A stretch of DNA of 64,000 nt from Streptomyces qinzhouensis (lineage in GTDB: Bacteria; Actinomycetota; Actinomycetes; Streptomycetales; Streptomycetaceae), in assembly GCF_007856155.1 (NCBI RefSeq), contig NZ_CP042266.1:6076001-6140000 (forward strand). The letters are read 5' to 3'. The first letter of the stretch is position 1, and each line of letters starts with the position of its first letter. A model generated the notes under the pieces. That model was not told the origin of the DNA. It saw only the letters and a list, made by a program, of their open reading frames with translations, and made no database searches. Shown in pieces: positions 43,068 through 52,061 of this stretch. The translations under genes and the position numbers were made by a program.

Positions 43068-43076
43068 TGTGGACAA
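43068..43076 (-). promoter_or_regulatory. Consensus DnaA box
   Basis: tgtggacaa here is the complement of TTGTCCACA, the Streptomyces consensus DnaA box. It lies between the KdpE stop and the OB-fold gene start, i.e. in the promoter region of the latter. A second exact copy with the same flanks (ctgtggacaactc) is at 47941. One nine-base match is expected by chance every few hundred kb per strand. Confidence 0.4.
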
Positions 43077-43145
43077 CTCCGGGACGGCACTCCGGGACGG
43101 CCCGTGGCCCCGGTCCGCGGGCCGTTACCGGCGGCGACCGGCGCA

Positions 43146-43832
43146 CTACCGCTCGAAGCGGTAGCCCATGCCCGGTTCGGTGACGAAGTGCTTGGGGTGC
43201 GACGGATCTGCCTCCAGCTTCCGCCGCAGCTGTGCCATGTAGACACGGAGATAGTTGGTCTCGGTTCCGTAGGACGGGCCCCAGACCTCCTGGAGGAGCT
43301 GCTTCTGGCTGACCAGCCGGCCGGTGTTCCGCACCAGGACCTCCAGCAGATGCCACTCGGTCGGTGTGAGCCGGACGTCCCGGCCGTCGCGGTTGACCTT
43401 CTTCGCGGCCAGATCGACGGTGAAGCCCTCGGTCTCGACGATGACGACATCGTCCTCGCCGCCGCCCACCGGCTCGGCCCGGCGGACCGCGGCCCGCAGC
43501 CGGGCCAGCAGCTCGTCCATGCCGAAGGGCTTGGTGACGTAGTCGTCGGCGCCCGCGTCGAGCGCCTCCACCTTCTCGTCGGAGGTGTGGCGGGCGGAGA
43601 GCACCAGGATCGGGACCCGGGTCCAGCCGCGCAGCCCCTTGATCACCTCCACCCCGTCCATATCGGGCAGGCCCAGGTCGAGCACGACGACATCGGGGTG
43701 ACGGGCGGCGGCCAGTTGGAGCGCGGTCGCCCCGTCGGGCGCCGCGTCCACCTCGTACTTGCGCGCCTTCAGGTTGATCACGAGGGCGCGTACGATCTGC
43801 GGCTCGTCGTCGACCACCAGCACCCTGGTCAT
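43146..43832 (-). CDS. kdpE: OmpR-family response regulator KdpE
   Basis: A 228-residue response regulator. Receiver: acidic pair Asp8-Asp9, phospho-acceptor Asp52 in VVLDLGLPDMDG, and the conserved Lys in DYVTKPFG. The C-terminal winged helix ends LEADPSHPKHFVTEPGMGYR, as in KdpE. The ATG at 43832 starts MTRVLVVDDEP; the frame is open further but adds no domain. KdpE responds to potassium limitation or osmotic stress with its partner KdpD, encoded 235 bp upstream on the same strand. No kdpFABC genes are in the window. Confidence 0.93.
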   Translation of the reverse strand: MTRVLVVDDEPQIVRALVINLKARKYEVDAAPDGATALQLAAARHPDVVVLDLGLPDMDGVEVIKGLRGWTRVPILVLSARHTSDEKVEALDAGADDYVTKPFGMDELLARLRAAVRRAEPVGGGEDDVVIVETEGFTVDLAAKKVNRDGRDVRLTPTEWHLLEVLVRNTGRLVSQKQLLQEVWGPSYGTETNYLRVYMAQLRRKLEADPSHPKHFVTEPGMGYRFER

Positions 43833-44067
43833 TCGCGGCCTGCCTTTCTGTCCTTCAGTTGCTGCCTTGTTCGCGTGGTCCGCTTGGTTCGGGGCCTCGG
43901 TGGAGGTCACGGTTGAGGTCACGGTGTCCGTGATGCACCGCCGTAGCGCGGGAGCCGGCGGGATCTGTGTGATCTGTGGGCTCTGTCGGTTCTGCGGGAT
44001 TCGCCGGAGCCGGGGGATTCGCCGGATTCGCGCCGCCGGGCCCGGGCGGCGGTCCGGGAGCCGCGCA

Positions 44068-46611
44068 TCACGAGGTGACCTGCGCGGGGAGGTCGGGCCT
44101 CGCGGGTTTCGTCCCCGGGGCCACCATCAGGGTCAGGACCATGGTCATCCCGCCCCCCGGAGTGTCCTCGGCCGTCAGTGTGCCGCCCATGGCCTCCACG
44201 AAGCCCCGGGCCACCGCGAGTCCCAGCCCCACCCCGGCGCCGCGCGGAGCGTCCCCGTACCGCTGGAACGGCTCGAAGATCCGCTCCTTCTCGTCGTCCG
44301 GCACCCCCGGGCCCCGGTCCGCGACCCGGACCTCAACCCGCTCGCCCAGGGTGCTCGCCGCCACCGTCACCGGGATCTTGTCGGGGCTGTACTTGACGGC
44401 GTTCTCGACGATGTTCGCCACCGCCCGCTCCAGCAGCCCCCGGTCGACGGTGACCATCGGCAGCGACTCGGGAATGTCCAGCTCCACGGCCTCGTCCGGC
44501 ACGGAGACCAGCGCCATGGGCACCACCTCGTCGAGATCGGTCACCCGCATCAACGGGGTGACCGTACCCGTCTGCAGACGGGACATGTCGAGAAGGTTCC
44601 CCACAAGATGGTCAAGTCTGTCGGCACCGTCCTCGATGCCCTCCAGCAGTTCCGCCTCGTCCTCCTCCGACCAGGCCACATCGTCCGATCGCAGCGAGGT
44701 GACGGCCGCCTTGATGGCCGCCAGTGGAGTCCGCAGATCATGGCTGACGGCGGCCAGCAGGGCGGTACGGATGCGGTTGCCCTCGGCGAGTCTGCGGGCG
44801 TCCTCGGCCGCCCCGACCAGCCGCTGACGGTCGAGGACGACGGCCGCCTGGGCCGCGAAGGCGGCCAGTACCCGGCGGTCCTCCGCGGGCAGTACCCGCC
44901 CCGACAGCGCCAGCGCCATATGGTCCCCGACGGGCATGTCCACATCGGCGTCCTCCGGCCGGACGACGGAACGCGGGCCGACGCTGCCCGCGGTGGTCCA
45001 CGGGTCCACATCGCTCTTGCGCTCCAGCAGGGCCACCGACTCCATGCCGAAGGTCTCCCGGACCCGCTGGAGCAGTGCGTCCAGCGAGGTCTCCCCGCGC
45101 AGCACGCTGCCGGCCAGGAACGACAGGATCTCCGACTCCGCCCGCAGCCGGGCCGCCTGATGGGTGCGGCGCGCCGCCAGGTCCACCACGGACGCCACCG
45201 CCACCGCGACCGCGAAGAAGATGACGATCGCGACGATGTTCTTCGGGTCGTACACGGTGAGGGTGTGCACGGGCGGGGTGAAGTAGTAGTTCAGCAGCAG
45301 GGACCCCACGGCGGCCGACGCCAGGGCCGGCAGCAGCCCGCCCAGCAGCGCCGCCATGACGGTGGCGAAGAGGAACAGCAGCACGTCGTTGGCGAGCCCG
45401 AGGGAGTCGTCGAGCGCCGTCAGCAGCAACGCCAGCAGTACGGGCGCGGCGACGCCGACCAGCCAGCCCGCGATGATCCGCGACCGGCCGAGCCGGGCAC
45501 CGCGCGCCACCGGAAGCCCCCGGCCCTTGCCCGCCTCGTCGTGGGTGACGATGTGGACGTCCAGATCGGGCCCGGACTCCCGGGCCACGGTCGCGCCCAC
45601 CCCGGGCCCGAAGATGTACTGCCAGGTCTTGCGGCGGCTGGAGCCCAGCACGATCTGGGTGGCGTTGACACCGCGCGCGAACTCCAGCAGCGAGGAGGGG
45701 ATGTCGTCGCCGACGACATGGTGGAACGTCCCCCCGAGGTCCTCCACCAGGGTCCGCTGGACCGCCAGCTCCTTCGGCGACGCCGAGGTCAGACCGTCGC
45801 TGCGGGCGATGTAGACGGCGAGGATCTCGCTGCCCGACCCCTTGGCCGCCATCCGGGCCGCCCGGCGGATCAGGGTGCGCCCCTCCGGCCCGCCGGTCAG
45901 CCCGACGACGATCCGCTCACGGGCCTGCCAGGTCGAACGGATGTTGTGCTCGCCCCGGTACTGCTGGAGGTACTCGTCCACCCGGTCCGCCACCCACAGC
46001 AGCGCGAGCTCGCGCAGCGCGGTGAGATTACCGGGCCGGAAGTAGTTCGACAGGGCCGCGTCGACCTTGTCCGGCTTGTAGATGTTGCCGTGCGCCATCC
46101 TGCGGCGCAGCGCCTGCGGCGCCATGTCGACCAGTTCGATCTGATCGGCCCGCCGTACCACCTCGTCCGGCACGGTCTCCCGCTGCCGTACGCCCGTGAT
46201 CGACTCCACGACGTCGCCGAGTGACTCGAAGTGCTGGATGTTGACGGTCGATATCACGTCGATCCCGGCCGCCAGCAGCTCCTCCACGTCCTGCCAGCGC
46301 TTGGCGTTGCGCGAGCCGGGCACATTCGTATGCGCCAACTCGTCCACCAGGGCCACGGCGGGGCGCCGCTCCAGGACGGCGTCCACGTCCATCTCGGTGA
46401 ACACCCCGCCGCGGTACTCCAGCTCACGGCGGTGAATCTGCTCCAGACCGTGCAGCATCACCTCGGTCCGCGGCCGGTCGTGGTGCTCAACGAAGGCCAC
46501 CACGCAGTCCGTGCCGCGCTCCACCCGGCGGTGGGCCTCGGAGAGCATCGCGTACGTCTTGCCCACGCCAGGTGCCGCGCCGAGATAGATCCGAAGCTTG
46601 CCGCGTCCCAT
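44068..46611 (-). CDS. kdpD: Sensor histidine kinase KdpD
   Basis: An 847-residue sensor. Walker A GAAPGVGKTYAML at 11-23 and the DELAHTN motif lie in the N-terminal KdpD domain (about 1-210), followed by a universal-stress-protein-like domain (about 220-370). Four membrane helices (IIAGWLVGVAAPVLLALLL to IVAIVIFFAVAVAVA) lead to a GAF region, then HisKA with SHDLRTPLAAIKA and an HATPase domain with NIVENAVKYS, DRGPGVP and GVGLGLAVARG. Full length for the family (about 850-900). A 235-bp stretch with short repeated phrases separates it from kdpE. Confidence 0.94.
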   Translation of the reverse strand: MGRGKLRIYLGAAPGVGKTYAMLSEAHRRVERGTDCVVAFVEHHDRPRTEVMLHGLEQIHRRELEYRGGVFTEMDVDAVLERRPAVALVDELAHTNVPGSRNAKRWQDVEELLAAGIDVISTVNIQHFESLGDVVESITGVRQRETVPDEVVRRADQIELVDMAPQALRRRMAHGNIYKPDKVDAALSNYFRPGNLTALRELALLWVADRVDEYLQQYRGEHNIRSTWQARERIVVGLTGGPEGRTLIRRAARMAAKGSGSEILAVYIARSDGLTSASPKELAVQRTLVEDLGGTFHHVVGDDIPSSLLEFARGVNATQIVLGSSRRKTWQYIFGPGVGATVARESGPDLDVHIVTHDEAGKGRGLPVARGARLGRSRIIAGWLVGVAAPVLLALLLTALDDSLGLANDVLLFLFATVMAALLGGLLPALASAAVGSLLLNYYFTPPVHTLTVYDPKNIVAIVIFFAVAVAVASVVDLAARRTHQAARLRAESEILSFLAGSVLRGETSLDALLQRVRETFGMESVALLERKSDVDPWTTAGSVGPRSVVRPEDADVDMPVGDHMALALSGRVLPAEDRRVLAAFAAQAAVVLDRQRLVGAAEDARRLAEGNRIRTALLAAVSHDLRTPLAAIKAAVTSLRSDDVAWSEEDEAELLEGIEDGADRLDHLVGNLLDMSRLQTGTVTPLMRVTDLDEVVPMALVSVPDEAVELDIPESLPMVTVDRGLLERAVANIVENAVKYSPDKIPVTVAASTLGERVEVRVADRGPGVPDDEKERIFEPFQRYGDAPRGAGVGLGLAVARGFVEAMGGTLTAEDTPGGGMTMVLTLMVAPGTKPARPDLPAQVTS

Positions 46612-47046
46612 GGCCCCATTGTCTTTCAGGAAGGCGATCAGGCGTTTCCGCTGTCACGCTCGTGCGCTCCGACGACGATACGGCGAGTGAATCGGGCAAA
46701 TCGGGCGGGGTGGCGGCATCGCAGAGGTATTGACGCGATTCTGATGCGGGCCTCCCCTGTGACCGGTCCTCCCCGCCGACCTGCGGCGGAACCCGCCGGG
46801 GCGACCCGGCCGGCCCCGCGGCCCTGCCGCGCGAGCGCCCGTGGCCGCGCCCCGCGCTTCCCGCCGAAGGCCCCACGGGCCGTGACCGGTGGCTCCCCGC
46901 GGTGACACCCGGCACCCTCCCAGGGCTCCGCGGAGCACCGTCCGGCCCCGTGGACGGGCGCCCCGCCCCGGCGAAAACCAGCGCCCCGCCCCGGCGAACC
47001 CCGGGGCGGCGCGGGCCGGGCGGCTCCCGGTGGAGGCGGCCGGCGG
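46612..47046. other. Gap upstream of kdpD
   Basis: 435 bp with no supported gene. It carries the kdpD promoter and, nearest the ABC ATPase stop, a direct repeat and a G/C-rich hairpin (ccccgg/ccgggg around 46990-47010) that may terminate the ATPase transcript. kdpFABC is not here. Confidence 0.5.
46958..46998. repeat. Two 18-bp direct repeats, period 23
   Basis: gcgccccgccccggcgaa occurs at 46958-46975 and 46981-46998, downstream of the ABC ATPase stop. The copies are identical. Together with the following ccggggcggcgc they can fold into a G/C-rich hairpin, probably part of a terminator. Confidence 0.5.
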
Positions 47047-47787
47047 TCAGTGCTCGGTTATCTCGCCGTCGTGCAGCTCCAGCACCCGGTCCGCGAGACC
47101 GAGGAGCTGGGTGTCATGGGTGGCGACGAGCGCGGTGACCCCTTCGGCCCGGACGACCGCCCGCAGCAGCTCCATCACCGAGAGCCCGGTCTCCGCGTCG
47201 AGCTGCCCCGTCGGCTCGTCGGCGATCAGCAGAGCGGGGCGGTTGGCGAGGGCCCGGGCGATGCTCACCCGCTGCTGCTGGCCGCCGGAGAGCTCCGTGG
47301 GCCGCTGGGCGGCGTGATCCGCGAGGCCGACCAGCGCCAGCAGCAGCTCCACACGCTCGTCCCGCTCCTTCACCGCCGCCCTGCGCAGCCGCAGCGGTAC
47401 GCCCACGTTCTCCGCGGCCGTCAGGATCGGGATCAGCCCGAAGGACTGGAAGACAAAGCCGATCCGGTCCCGCCGCAGCGCCAGCATGCCGTCCTCGTCC
47501 AGCCCGGCCAGATCCGTGCCGCCGAGGAAGATCCGCCCCTGGTCGGGGCTGTCGAGACCGCCGACGAGATTCAGCAGGGTCGTCTTTCCCGAACCCGACC
47601 GGCCCTTCAGCGCCACCAGCTCGCCCCGGGGCACCTCGAAGGAGACCCCCCTGAGCGCGTGCACGGCGCCCGCTCCGGAGCCGTACGTCCGGTGCAGATT
47701 CTCCACTCGTACCATCGGCCCGTCGGCGAGCCCGTCCTCCGGCGCGTCCACCACGGCCGCCGCTCCGGTAAGCCCGTTCCTGCCCAT
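47047..47787 (-). CDS. Stand-alone ABC transporter ATPase (MacB/LolD type)
   Basis: A 246-residue ATPase with all motifs: Walker A GRSGSGKTT at 62-70, Q-loop FQSFGLIPIL, signature LSGGQQQRVSIARAL from 166, Walker B ALLIADEPTGQLD at 185-197, H-loop ATHDTQLL. No permease gene is adjacent. It may serve the FtsX-type permeases at 35-41 kb or an unlinked permease. ATG 47787 follows GGGGGGCAGAG; the frame upstream is unrelated. Confidence 0.9.
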   Translation of the reverse strand: MGRNGLTGAAAVVDAPEDGLADGPMVRVENLHRTYGSGAGAVHALRGVSFEVPRGELVALKGRSGSGKTTLLNLVGGLDSPDQGRIFLGGTDLAGLDEDGMLALRRDRIGFVFQSFGLIPILTAAENVGVPLRLRRAAVKERDERVELLLALVGLADHAAQRPTELSGGQQQRVSIARALANRPALLIADEPTGQLDAETGLSVMELLRAVVRAEGVTALVATHDTQLLGLADRVLELHDGEITEH

Positions 47788-47940
47788 CTCTGCCCCCCGG
47801 TCGTTCCCGTCGTTCGTCCCGGACCGAGCGTCGTGGGGTGCGGTCGAACAGGTTCCGTACCCGTCCGCAGCGCACCGGCCACACCGCTCACCCGGTGTTT
47901 TCGGCACAGTACGGGGAAACGGCGACGGGCCGCACCCCCC

Positions 47941-47949
47941 TGTGGACAA
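47941..47949 (-). promoter_or_regulatory. Consensus DnaA box
   Basis: Second exact tgtggacaa (complement TTGTCCACA) in the window, in the 212-bp gap between the DUF3710 stop and the ABC ATPase start, flanked like the one at 43068 by c before and ctcggg after. It may mark DnaA-dependent control of the ATPase gene or be chance. Confidence 0.4.
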
Positions 47950-47999
47950 CTCGGGGTGCGACCCGTCGGACGCTTCGGCTGTGCGGCCTTCCGGCCAGG

Positions 48000-48785
48000 T
48001 CAGCGGACCTCGGTGATCTCCGGACCCCGCTGGAGCTGTCCCATACCGCCGGAGAAGCGGGAACCGGCCTGCTCCTCCTGCTGGACGCCCTCGGGCACCA
48101 TCTGCGCGTCCTCGGGCAGCTTGAGGACGATCGGGTCACGGGGCGCCATCGGTCCGTCACCGCGGACGACGACCGTGTCACGGAAGATCTGCTCCAGGAG
48201 ACCGGCGGCCTCGGGCTGAACCGCGCCCTTGCCGGAGATCACCCCGCGCAGGAACCAGCGCGGCCCGTCGACGCCGACGAAGCGCACCAACTGCACCCCG
48301 CCCGTGCCGTCCGGCAGCTGAACCGGGACCTGTGCCCGCAGCTCCCAGCCGAGCGGTCCCTCGACCTCGTCGATCACCCCGCCCTGCTGGGTGATACCGC
48401 CGGCGATCTCGTCGCGGACCTCACCCCAGATGCCCTCCTTCTTCGGCGCGGCGAAGGCCTGGAGCTGAACGGCGCTGTCCCGCAGGACGACCGTCGCGGC
48501 GACGATCGCGTCACCCGCGACCTCCACACGCAGCTCCATGCCCTCGACCCCGGGCACGAAGAGCCCGCCCAGGTCGACCCGCCCCTCGGCGGGCTTGGAC
48601 ACCTCGGAAAGGTCCCAGGGGCCGTCGGGCCGCGGGGCCGGAGGAAGGTTCACCCGCCGGGGTGCGACATCGTCGGCGTCCGCCTCGGCTTCGTCCGGCC
48701 CGTTCAGGGCCGCGTCGACCTGCTCGGTCTCGCCCGCTGCGTCCGCGTCCTTCGCGGAACCACTCTTCTTGCGACGTCCGAACAC
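48000..48785 (-). CDS. DUF3710 protein
   Basis: A 261-residue soluble protein beginning FGRRKKSGSAK with an acidic disordered stretch (about 12-45), then a compact domain (GPWDLSEVSKPAEGRVDLGG, GDAIVAATVVLRDSAVQLQA, GPRWFLRGVISGKGA) typical of the actinobacterial DUF3710 family. Function unknown; constant presence beside dut suggests a housekeeping role. The GTG at 48785 lies two bases before the end of the dut stop codon region, so it is coupled to dut. Confidence 0.9.
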   Translation of the reverse strand: MFGRRKKSGSAKDADAAGETEQVDAALNGPDEAEADADDVAPRRVNLPPAPRPDGPWDLSEVSKPAEGRVDLGGLFVPGVEGMELRVEVAGDAIVAATVVLRDSAVQLQAFAAPKKEGIWGEVRDEIAGGITQQGGVIDEVEGPLGWELRAQVPVQLPDGTGGVQLVRFVGVDGPRWFLRGVISGKGAVQPEAAGLLEQIFRDTVVVRGDGPMAPRDPIVLKLPEDAQMVPEGVQQEEQAGSRFSGGMGQLQRGPEITEVR

Positions 48786-48786
48786 G

Positions 48787-49320
48787 TCACTGTCCTTCCC
48801 GGTCGGATACGACGGAAGCGTATCGATTCCCACCCGTTGAACCATCCGTTGTGCCGCCCACGGCGGCATGACCGCCGGTGGACCCGAAGCCCCCCTCGGC
48901 CCGTGCCGAGCCGGGAAGCTCCGCCACCTCGTGGAAGCGCACCTTCTCGACCTTCTGGACGACAAGCTGGGCGATGCGGTCGAAGCGCTCGAACCGCACG
49001 CTCTCGCGTGGGTCGAGATTGACCACGATCACCTTGATTTCCCCACGGTACCCGGCGTCAATCGTCCCCGGGGCATTCACAAAGGCTACTCCGCAGCGGG
49101 CCGCGAGGCCCGAGCGCGGATGGACGAAGGCGGCGTACCCGTCGGGGAGCGCCACGGAGATCCCCGTCGGCAGTACCGTCCGCTCCCCGGGCGCCAGGAC
49201 GGCGGCCTCGCAGGTCACCAGGTCGGCCCCGGCGTCGCCCGGGTGTGCGTACGAGGGCAGCGGTACCTCGGGGTCGACCCGGCGGATCAACACATCGAGC
49301 GGGCTGAGCGGGCTGGACAT
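48787..49320 (-). CDS. dut: Deoxyuridine triphosphatase
   Basis: A 177-residue dUTPase, which hydrolyses dUTP to dUMP and pyrophosphate to keep uracil out of DNA. All five motifs are present: HPGDAGADL (25-33), VHPRSGLA (66-73), GTIDAGYRGEI (85-95, catalytic Asp and Tyr), RIAQLVVQ and the C-terminal RAEGGFGSTG (140-149) that closes over the substrate. Trimeric family; length is normal with a short Gly/Ser tail. ATG 49320 overlaps the thioesterase stop (TGATG). Confidence 0.96.
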   Translation of the reverse strand: MSSPLSPLDVLIRRVDPEVPLPSYAHPGDAGADLVTCEAAVLAPGERTVLPTGISVALPDGYAAFVHPRSGLAARCGVAFVNAPGTIDAGYRGEIKVIVVNLDPRESVRFERFDRIAQLVVQKVEKVRFHEVAELPGSARAEGGFGSTGGHAAVGGTTDGSTGGNRYASVVSDREGQ

Positions 49321-49955
49321 CAGGGGTTCACCTCGAAAGCGCGGGCACGGCGGATCTGGTCGGGGTCGGCCATGGCGGCCTCGATCTCCTCGGCACGGCC
49401 GTTGTCGATGAAGTGATCGACTCTGACCTCGACGAAGAGGGCGTTCGCACGGACGGCGAGCGGCCCGCCGGGACCGCCGATGCGGCCCTCGGCGCGGGCG
49501 TAGATCTTCCGCCCGGCCACCGCGGTCACCTCGGCCCGGAGGAAGAGCACGGCGCCCACGGGCACCGGACGGACGAAATCGGTCTCCAGCCGGCCGGTGA
49601 CGGCGATCGTCCGCAACAGCCAGGTCAGGGAGCCCAGCGACTCGTCGAGCGCGGTCGCCAGCACCCCGCCGTGGGCGAGCCCCGGAGCGCCCTGATGGGC
49701 GGCCTTCACCGTGAACTCCGCGGTGATGCTCACGCCCTCCCCGGCCCGGGCCGCCAGATGCAGACCGTGCTGTTGGTCCCGCCCGCAGCCGAAGCACTGT
49801 TCGTAGTGCGTTCCGAGCAGTTCACCGGGTGCGGGGGCGTCGGGGTGGCGTACCGGCGGTACGGCATCGGCCGGAGGCGTCACGGACGAGGGGCGGGCGG
49901 CCGCCGTGCCCGGCCCCGGCACGGGGTCCGGCCCCGGTGGATTCGCAGTGCTCAC
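49320..49955 (-). CDS. PaaI-family thioesterase
   Basis: A 211-residue hotdog-fold protein. After a Pro-rich head, YEQCFGCGRDQQHGLHL is a Cys-containing motif, AHGGVLATALDESLGSLTWL is the hotdog helix with the HGG loop and catalytic-type Asp/Glu, and RKIYARAEGRIGGPGGPLAV the closing strands. Such enzymes hydrolyse acyl-CoA esters. GTG 49955 (VSTANPPG) is preferred over the longer frame to 50165. First gene of the thioesterase-dut-DUF3710 operon, divergent from the DUF3093 gene. Confidence 0.88.
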   Translation of the reverse strand: MSTANPPGPDPVPGPGTAAARPSSVTPPADAVPPVRHPDAPAPGELLGTHYEQCFGCGRDQQHGLHLAARAGEGVSITAEFTVKAAHQGAPGLAHGGVLATALDESLGSLTWLLRTIAVTGRLETDFVRPVPVGAVLFLRAEVTAVAGRKIYARAEGRIGGPGGPLAVRANALFVEVRVDHFIDNGRAEEIEAAMADPDQIRRARAFEVNP

Positions 49956-50175
49956 AGGCGCAGACCTTACCCGCGGTCGGACCGTTGCCTCACGTGAGCA
50001 CCGGCGTCCGCCCGCGTGCGCCCGGCGCCCACCGGCAGCGGACCGCGGACGCCCGAGTGCCTCCTCGTACGCATGTGCGCACGGAAATTCGGTGTCACCG
50101 GGGCCGATATCGGGTGCCGCGGCGCCGCCGTACCCCCACGAGGGACGTCCGGACGCCCGTGCCAAGCTTGACCGT

Positions 50176-50649
50176 ATGCAGCCCTCCGCACCGGCCGCCG
50201 CGCCGCGCTACGAAGAACGCCTCACCGTCCCGGCACTGTGGTGGGTGATCTGCGGTTTGCTGGGCCTCACCGGCGGACTCACCGTATTTCCGATCGGTCT
50301 GCTGCCGACGCTCGTAGCCGTGATCGCGGTGACGCTGCTGTCCGGCGCGGTGGTGAGCTCCTACGGCAGTGCCCGGATCCGCGTGGTGGCCGGCTCCCTG
50401 GTCGCCGGGGACGCCCGGATTCCGCTGACGGCGCTCGGCGAGCCCGAGGTGCTCGATCCGGAGGAGGCCCGCGCCTGGCGCTCGTACAAGGCGGATCCCA
50501 GGGCCTTCATGCTGCTGCGCAGCTATGTGCCGACCGCGGTCAAGGTCACCGTCACCGACCCGGCCGACCCGACTCCGTACGTCTATCTGTCGACCCGGGA
50601 TCCCGAAGCCCTGGCCGCCGCGCTGTCGCCCCGCCCCGTGGCGGAGTGA
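50176..50649 (+). CDS. DUF3093 membrane protein
   Basis: A 157-residue protein. YEERLTVPALWW opens it, two membrane helices follow (VICGLLGLTGGLTVFPIGLL and LVAVIAVTLLSGAVVSSYG), then a cytoplasmic PH-like domain (ARIRVVAGSLVAGDARIPL, DPEALAAALSPRP). This is the actinobacterial DUF3093 family of unknown function. ATG 50176; the frame upstream is filler. Confidence 0.9.
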   Translation: MQPSAPAAAPRYEERLTVPALWWVICGLLGLTGGLTVFPIGLLPTLVAVIAVTLLSGAVVSSYGSARIRVVAGSLVAGDARIPLTALGEPEVLDPEEARAWRSYKADPRAFMLLRSYVPTAVKVTVTDPADPTPYVYLSTRDPEALAAALSPRPVAE

Positions 50650-50788
50650 CCCCGGGGCCGTTCCGAGGCCCGTACGGCCCCGGCCGGGCCTGCGAGGGCG
50701 TGACGGAGCCGCCTGTGACGCACGGAGAGGGAGGCGGGGGCCGCGGCGGGCCCCCGGCACAGGTCACGACAGGGAGCGGAAGGAAGCC

Positions 50789-51751
50789 TCAGCGCTCCAG
50801 CTCACGGGCCCGGTGAACGGGCTCGTGAGAGAGCTCCAGAGCCTGCTCCGGCTGCTCCAGGGAAGGCAGCCGCAGCGTGTCCCAGGACACCTGGCGGGCC
50901 CGCAGGTCCTTGCGGATGCGCTCGGCGAGGTGTCGGGTGTCCCGGCGGTTGATGACGGCTCCCACGGCCGCGCCGATCATGAAGGGCAGCAGATTCGGCA
51001 GATTCCGGATCATGCGTTTCATGATCTGCTGGCGGAGCTCGCGCTTCAGCCCGCTGCTGACCAGCGCGGCGTTCGAGTACGTCGACGGCTTGGTCACATC
51101 GATGCCGCGCTCTTCCGACCAGGTGGTCAGATAGACGGTGCTGCGCTCCTTGAGCGTGCCCGGCGGACGCAGGCCGTAGACCTCGTACAACTCGGCGATC
51201 AGTTTGAGTTCTATCGCGGCCACGCCGGTGATCTCGGTGGCCAGTTCCGCGGGCATAGCGGGCGGTACGGGCAGCATCGCCGCCGCTCCCACACCCGCGC
51301 CCACGGTCGCGGTCCCGTTGGCCGCGCCCGCGATCAGCTTGTCGGCAAGCTGTTCGGGGCCCAGGCCGGGGAACTGCGCCCGGAGGGCCGCCAGGTCGCG
51401 CACCGGGATGCGCGGGGCGTTCTCGATGATCCGGTCGGCGAGATAGCCGACGGCCGCCCGGGCGCTCTGACCGCTTCTGCGGACGCCCTGGCGCACGCCG
51501 GCCAGCCGGCCGGCCTTCCCCGGAACCTGCTCCGCCGCCGCGTCCGCAGCCGGCGGCTGGGACGGCACGGGGAGTGCGTCAGGCGAGGCCGACGGGCCTC
51601 GCCCGGCATCTCCCACGGCATGGGGCAGGAGGGCGGCCGAGTGCTCGCCCAGGGGCTCAGGAGCCCCGGACGGTCCCGAACCGCCCTGATGCGCCTCCGA
51701 CGGCTTCAGACGCCGGAAACGTCGCTTCCTCGACGGTGTCTCGCCTGCCAC
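50789..51751 (-). CDS. Conserved actinobacterial protein, possibly membrane associated
   Basis: A 320-residue protein of unknown function. A Pro/Ser-rich head (to about 95) precedes helical stretches PGLGPEQLADKLIAGAANGT and AMLPVPPAMPAELATEITGV, then a hydrophobic segment NLLPFMIGAAVGAVINRRDT that is probably membrane inserted, and a charged tail. GTG 51751 lies 13 bases past the DUF4193 stop, so it is probably co-transcribed and coupled with it; the frame's earlier GTG at 51805 lies inside the DUF4193 gene. Confidence 0.75.
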   Translation of the reverse strand: MAGETPSRKRRFRRLKPSEAHQGGSGPSGAPEPLGEHSAALLPHAVGDAGRGPSASPDALPVPSQPPAADAAAEQVPGKAGRLAGVRQGVRRSGQSARAAVGYLADRIIENAPRIPVRDLAALRAQFPGLGPEQLADKLIAGAANGTATVGAGVGAAAMLPVPPAMPAELATEITGVAAIELKLIAELYEVYGLRPPGTLKERSTVYLTTWSEERGIDVTKPSTYSNAALVSSGLKRELRQQIMKRMIRNLPNLLPFMIGAAVGAVINRRDTRHLAERIRKDLRARQVSWDTLRLPSLEQPEQALELSHEPVHRARELER

Positions 51752-51764
51752 GGCCGACCGGACC

Positions 51765-52061
51765 TTACTCGCAGTCGCGGCAGATCGGCTGGCCGTTCTT
51801 CTCACGGGCCAGCTGGCTGCGGTGGTGGACCAGGAAGCAGCTCATGCAGGTGAACTCGTCGGCCTGCTTGGGCAGCACCCGGACGGCCAGCTCCTCGTTG
51901 GAGAGGTCCGCGCCGGGCAGCTCCATGCCCTCTGCGGCCTCGAACTCGTCGACATCGACGGTCGAGGTCGACTTGTCGTTCCGCCGGGCCTTCAGTTCCT
52001 CAAGGCTGTCCGAATCGACGTCGTCATCGGTCTTGCGTGGGGTGTCGTAGTCCGTTGCCAT
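51765..52061 (-). CDS. DUF4193 zinc-ribbon-like protein
   Basis: A 98-residue acidic protein. The N-terminal half (SDSLEELKARRNDKSTSTVD) is charged; the C-terminal half has CMSCFLVHHRSQLA and ICRDCE, two Cys pairs suited to a zinc ribbon. This is the DUF4193 family found throughout actinobacteria, unknown in function; zinc ribbons of this sort often bind RNA polymerase or nucleic acid. ATG 52061. The upstream region has a Crp-like palindrome. Confidence 0.93.
   Translation of the reverse strand: MATDYDTPRKTDDDVDSDSLEELKARRNDKSTSTVDVDEFEAAEGMELPGADLSNEELAVRVLPKQADEFTCMSCFLVHHRSQLAREKNGQPICRDCE

Noticed and set aside
43759..46224. 821-codon plus-strand open frame opposite kdpE and kdpD
   Set aside because: Mirror frame of KdpD, whose kinase motifs are intact in the minus strand.
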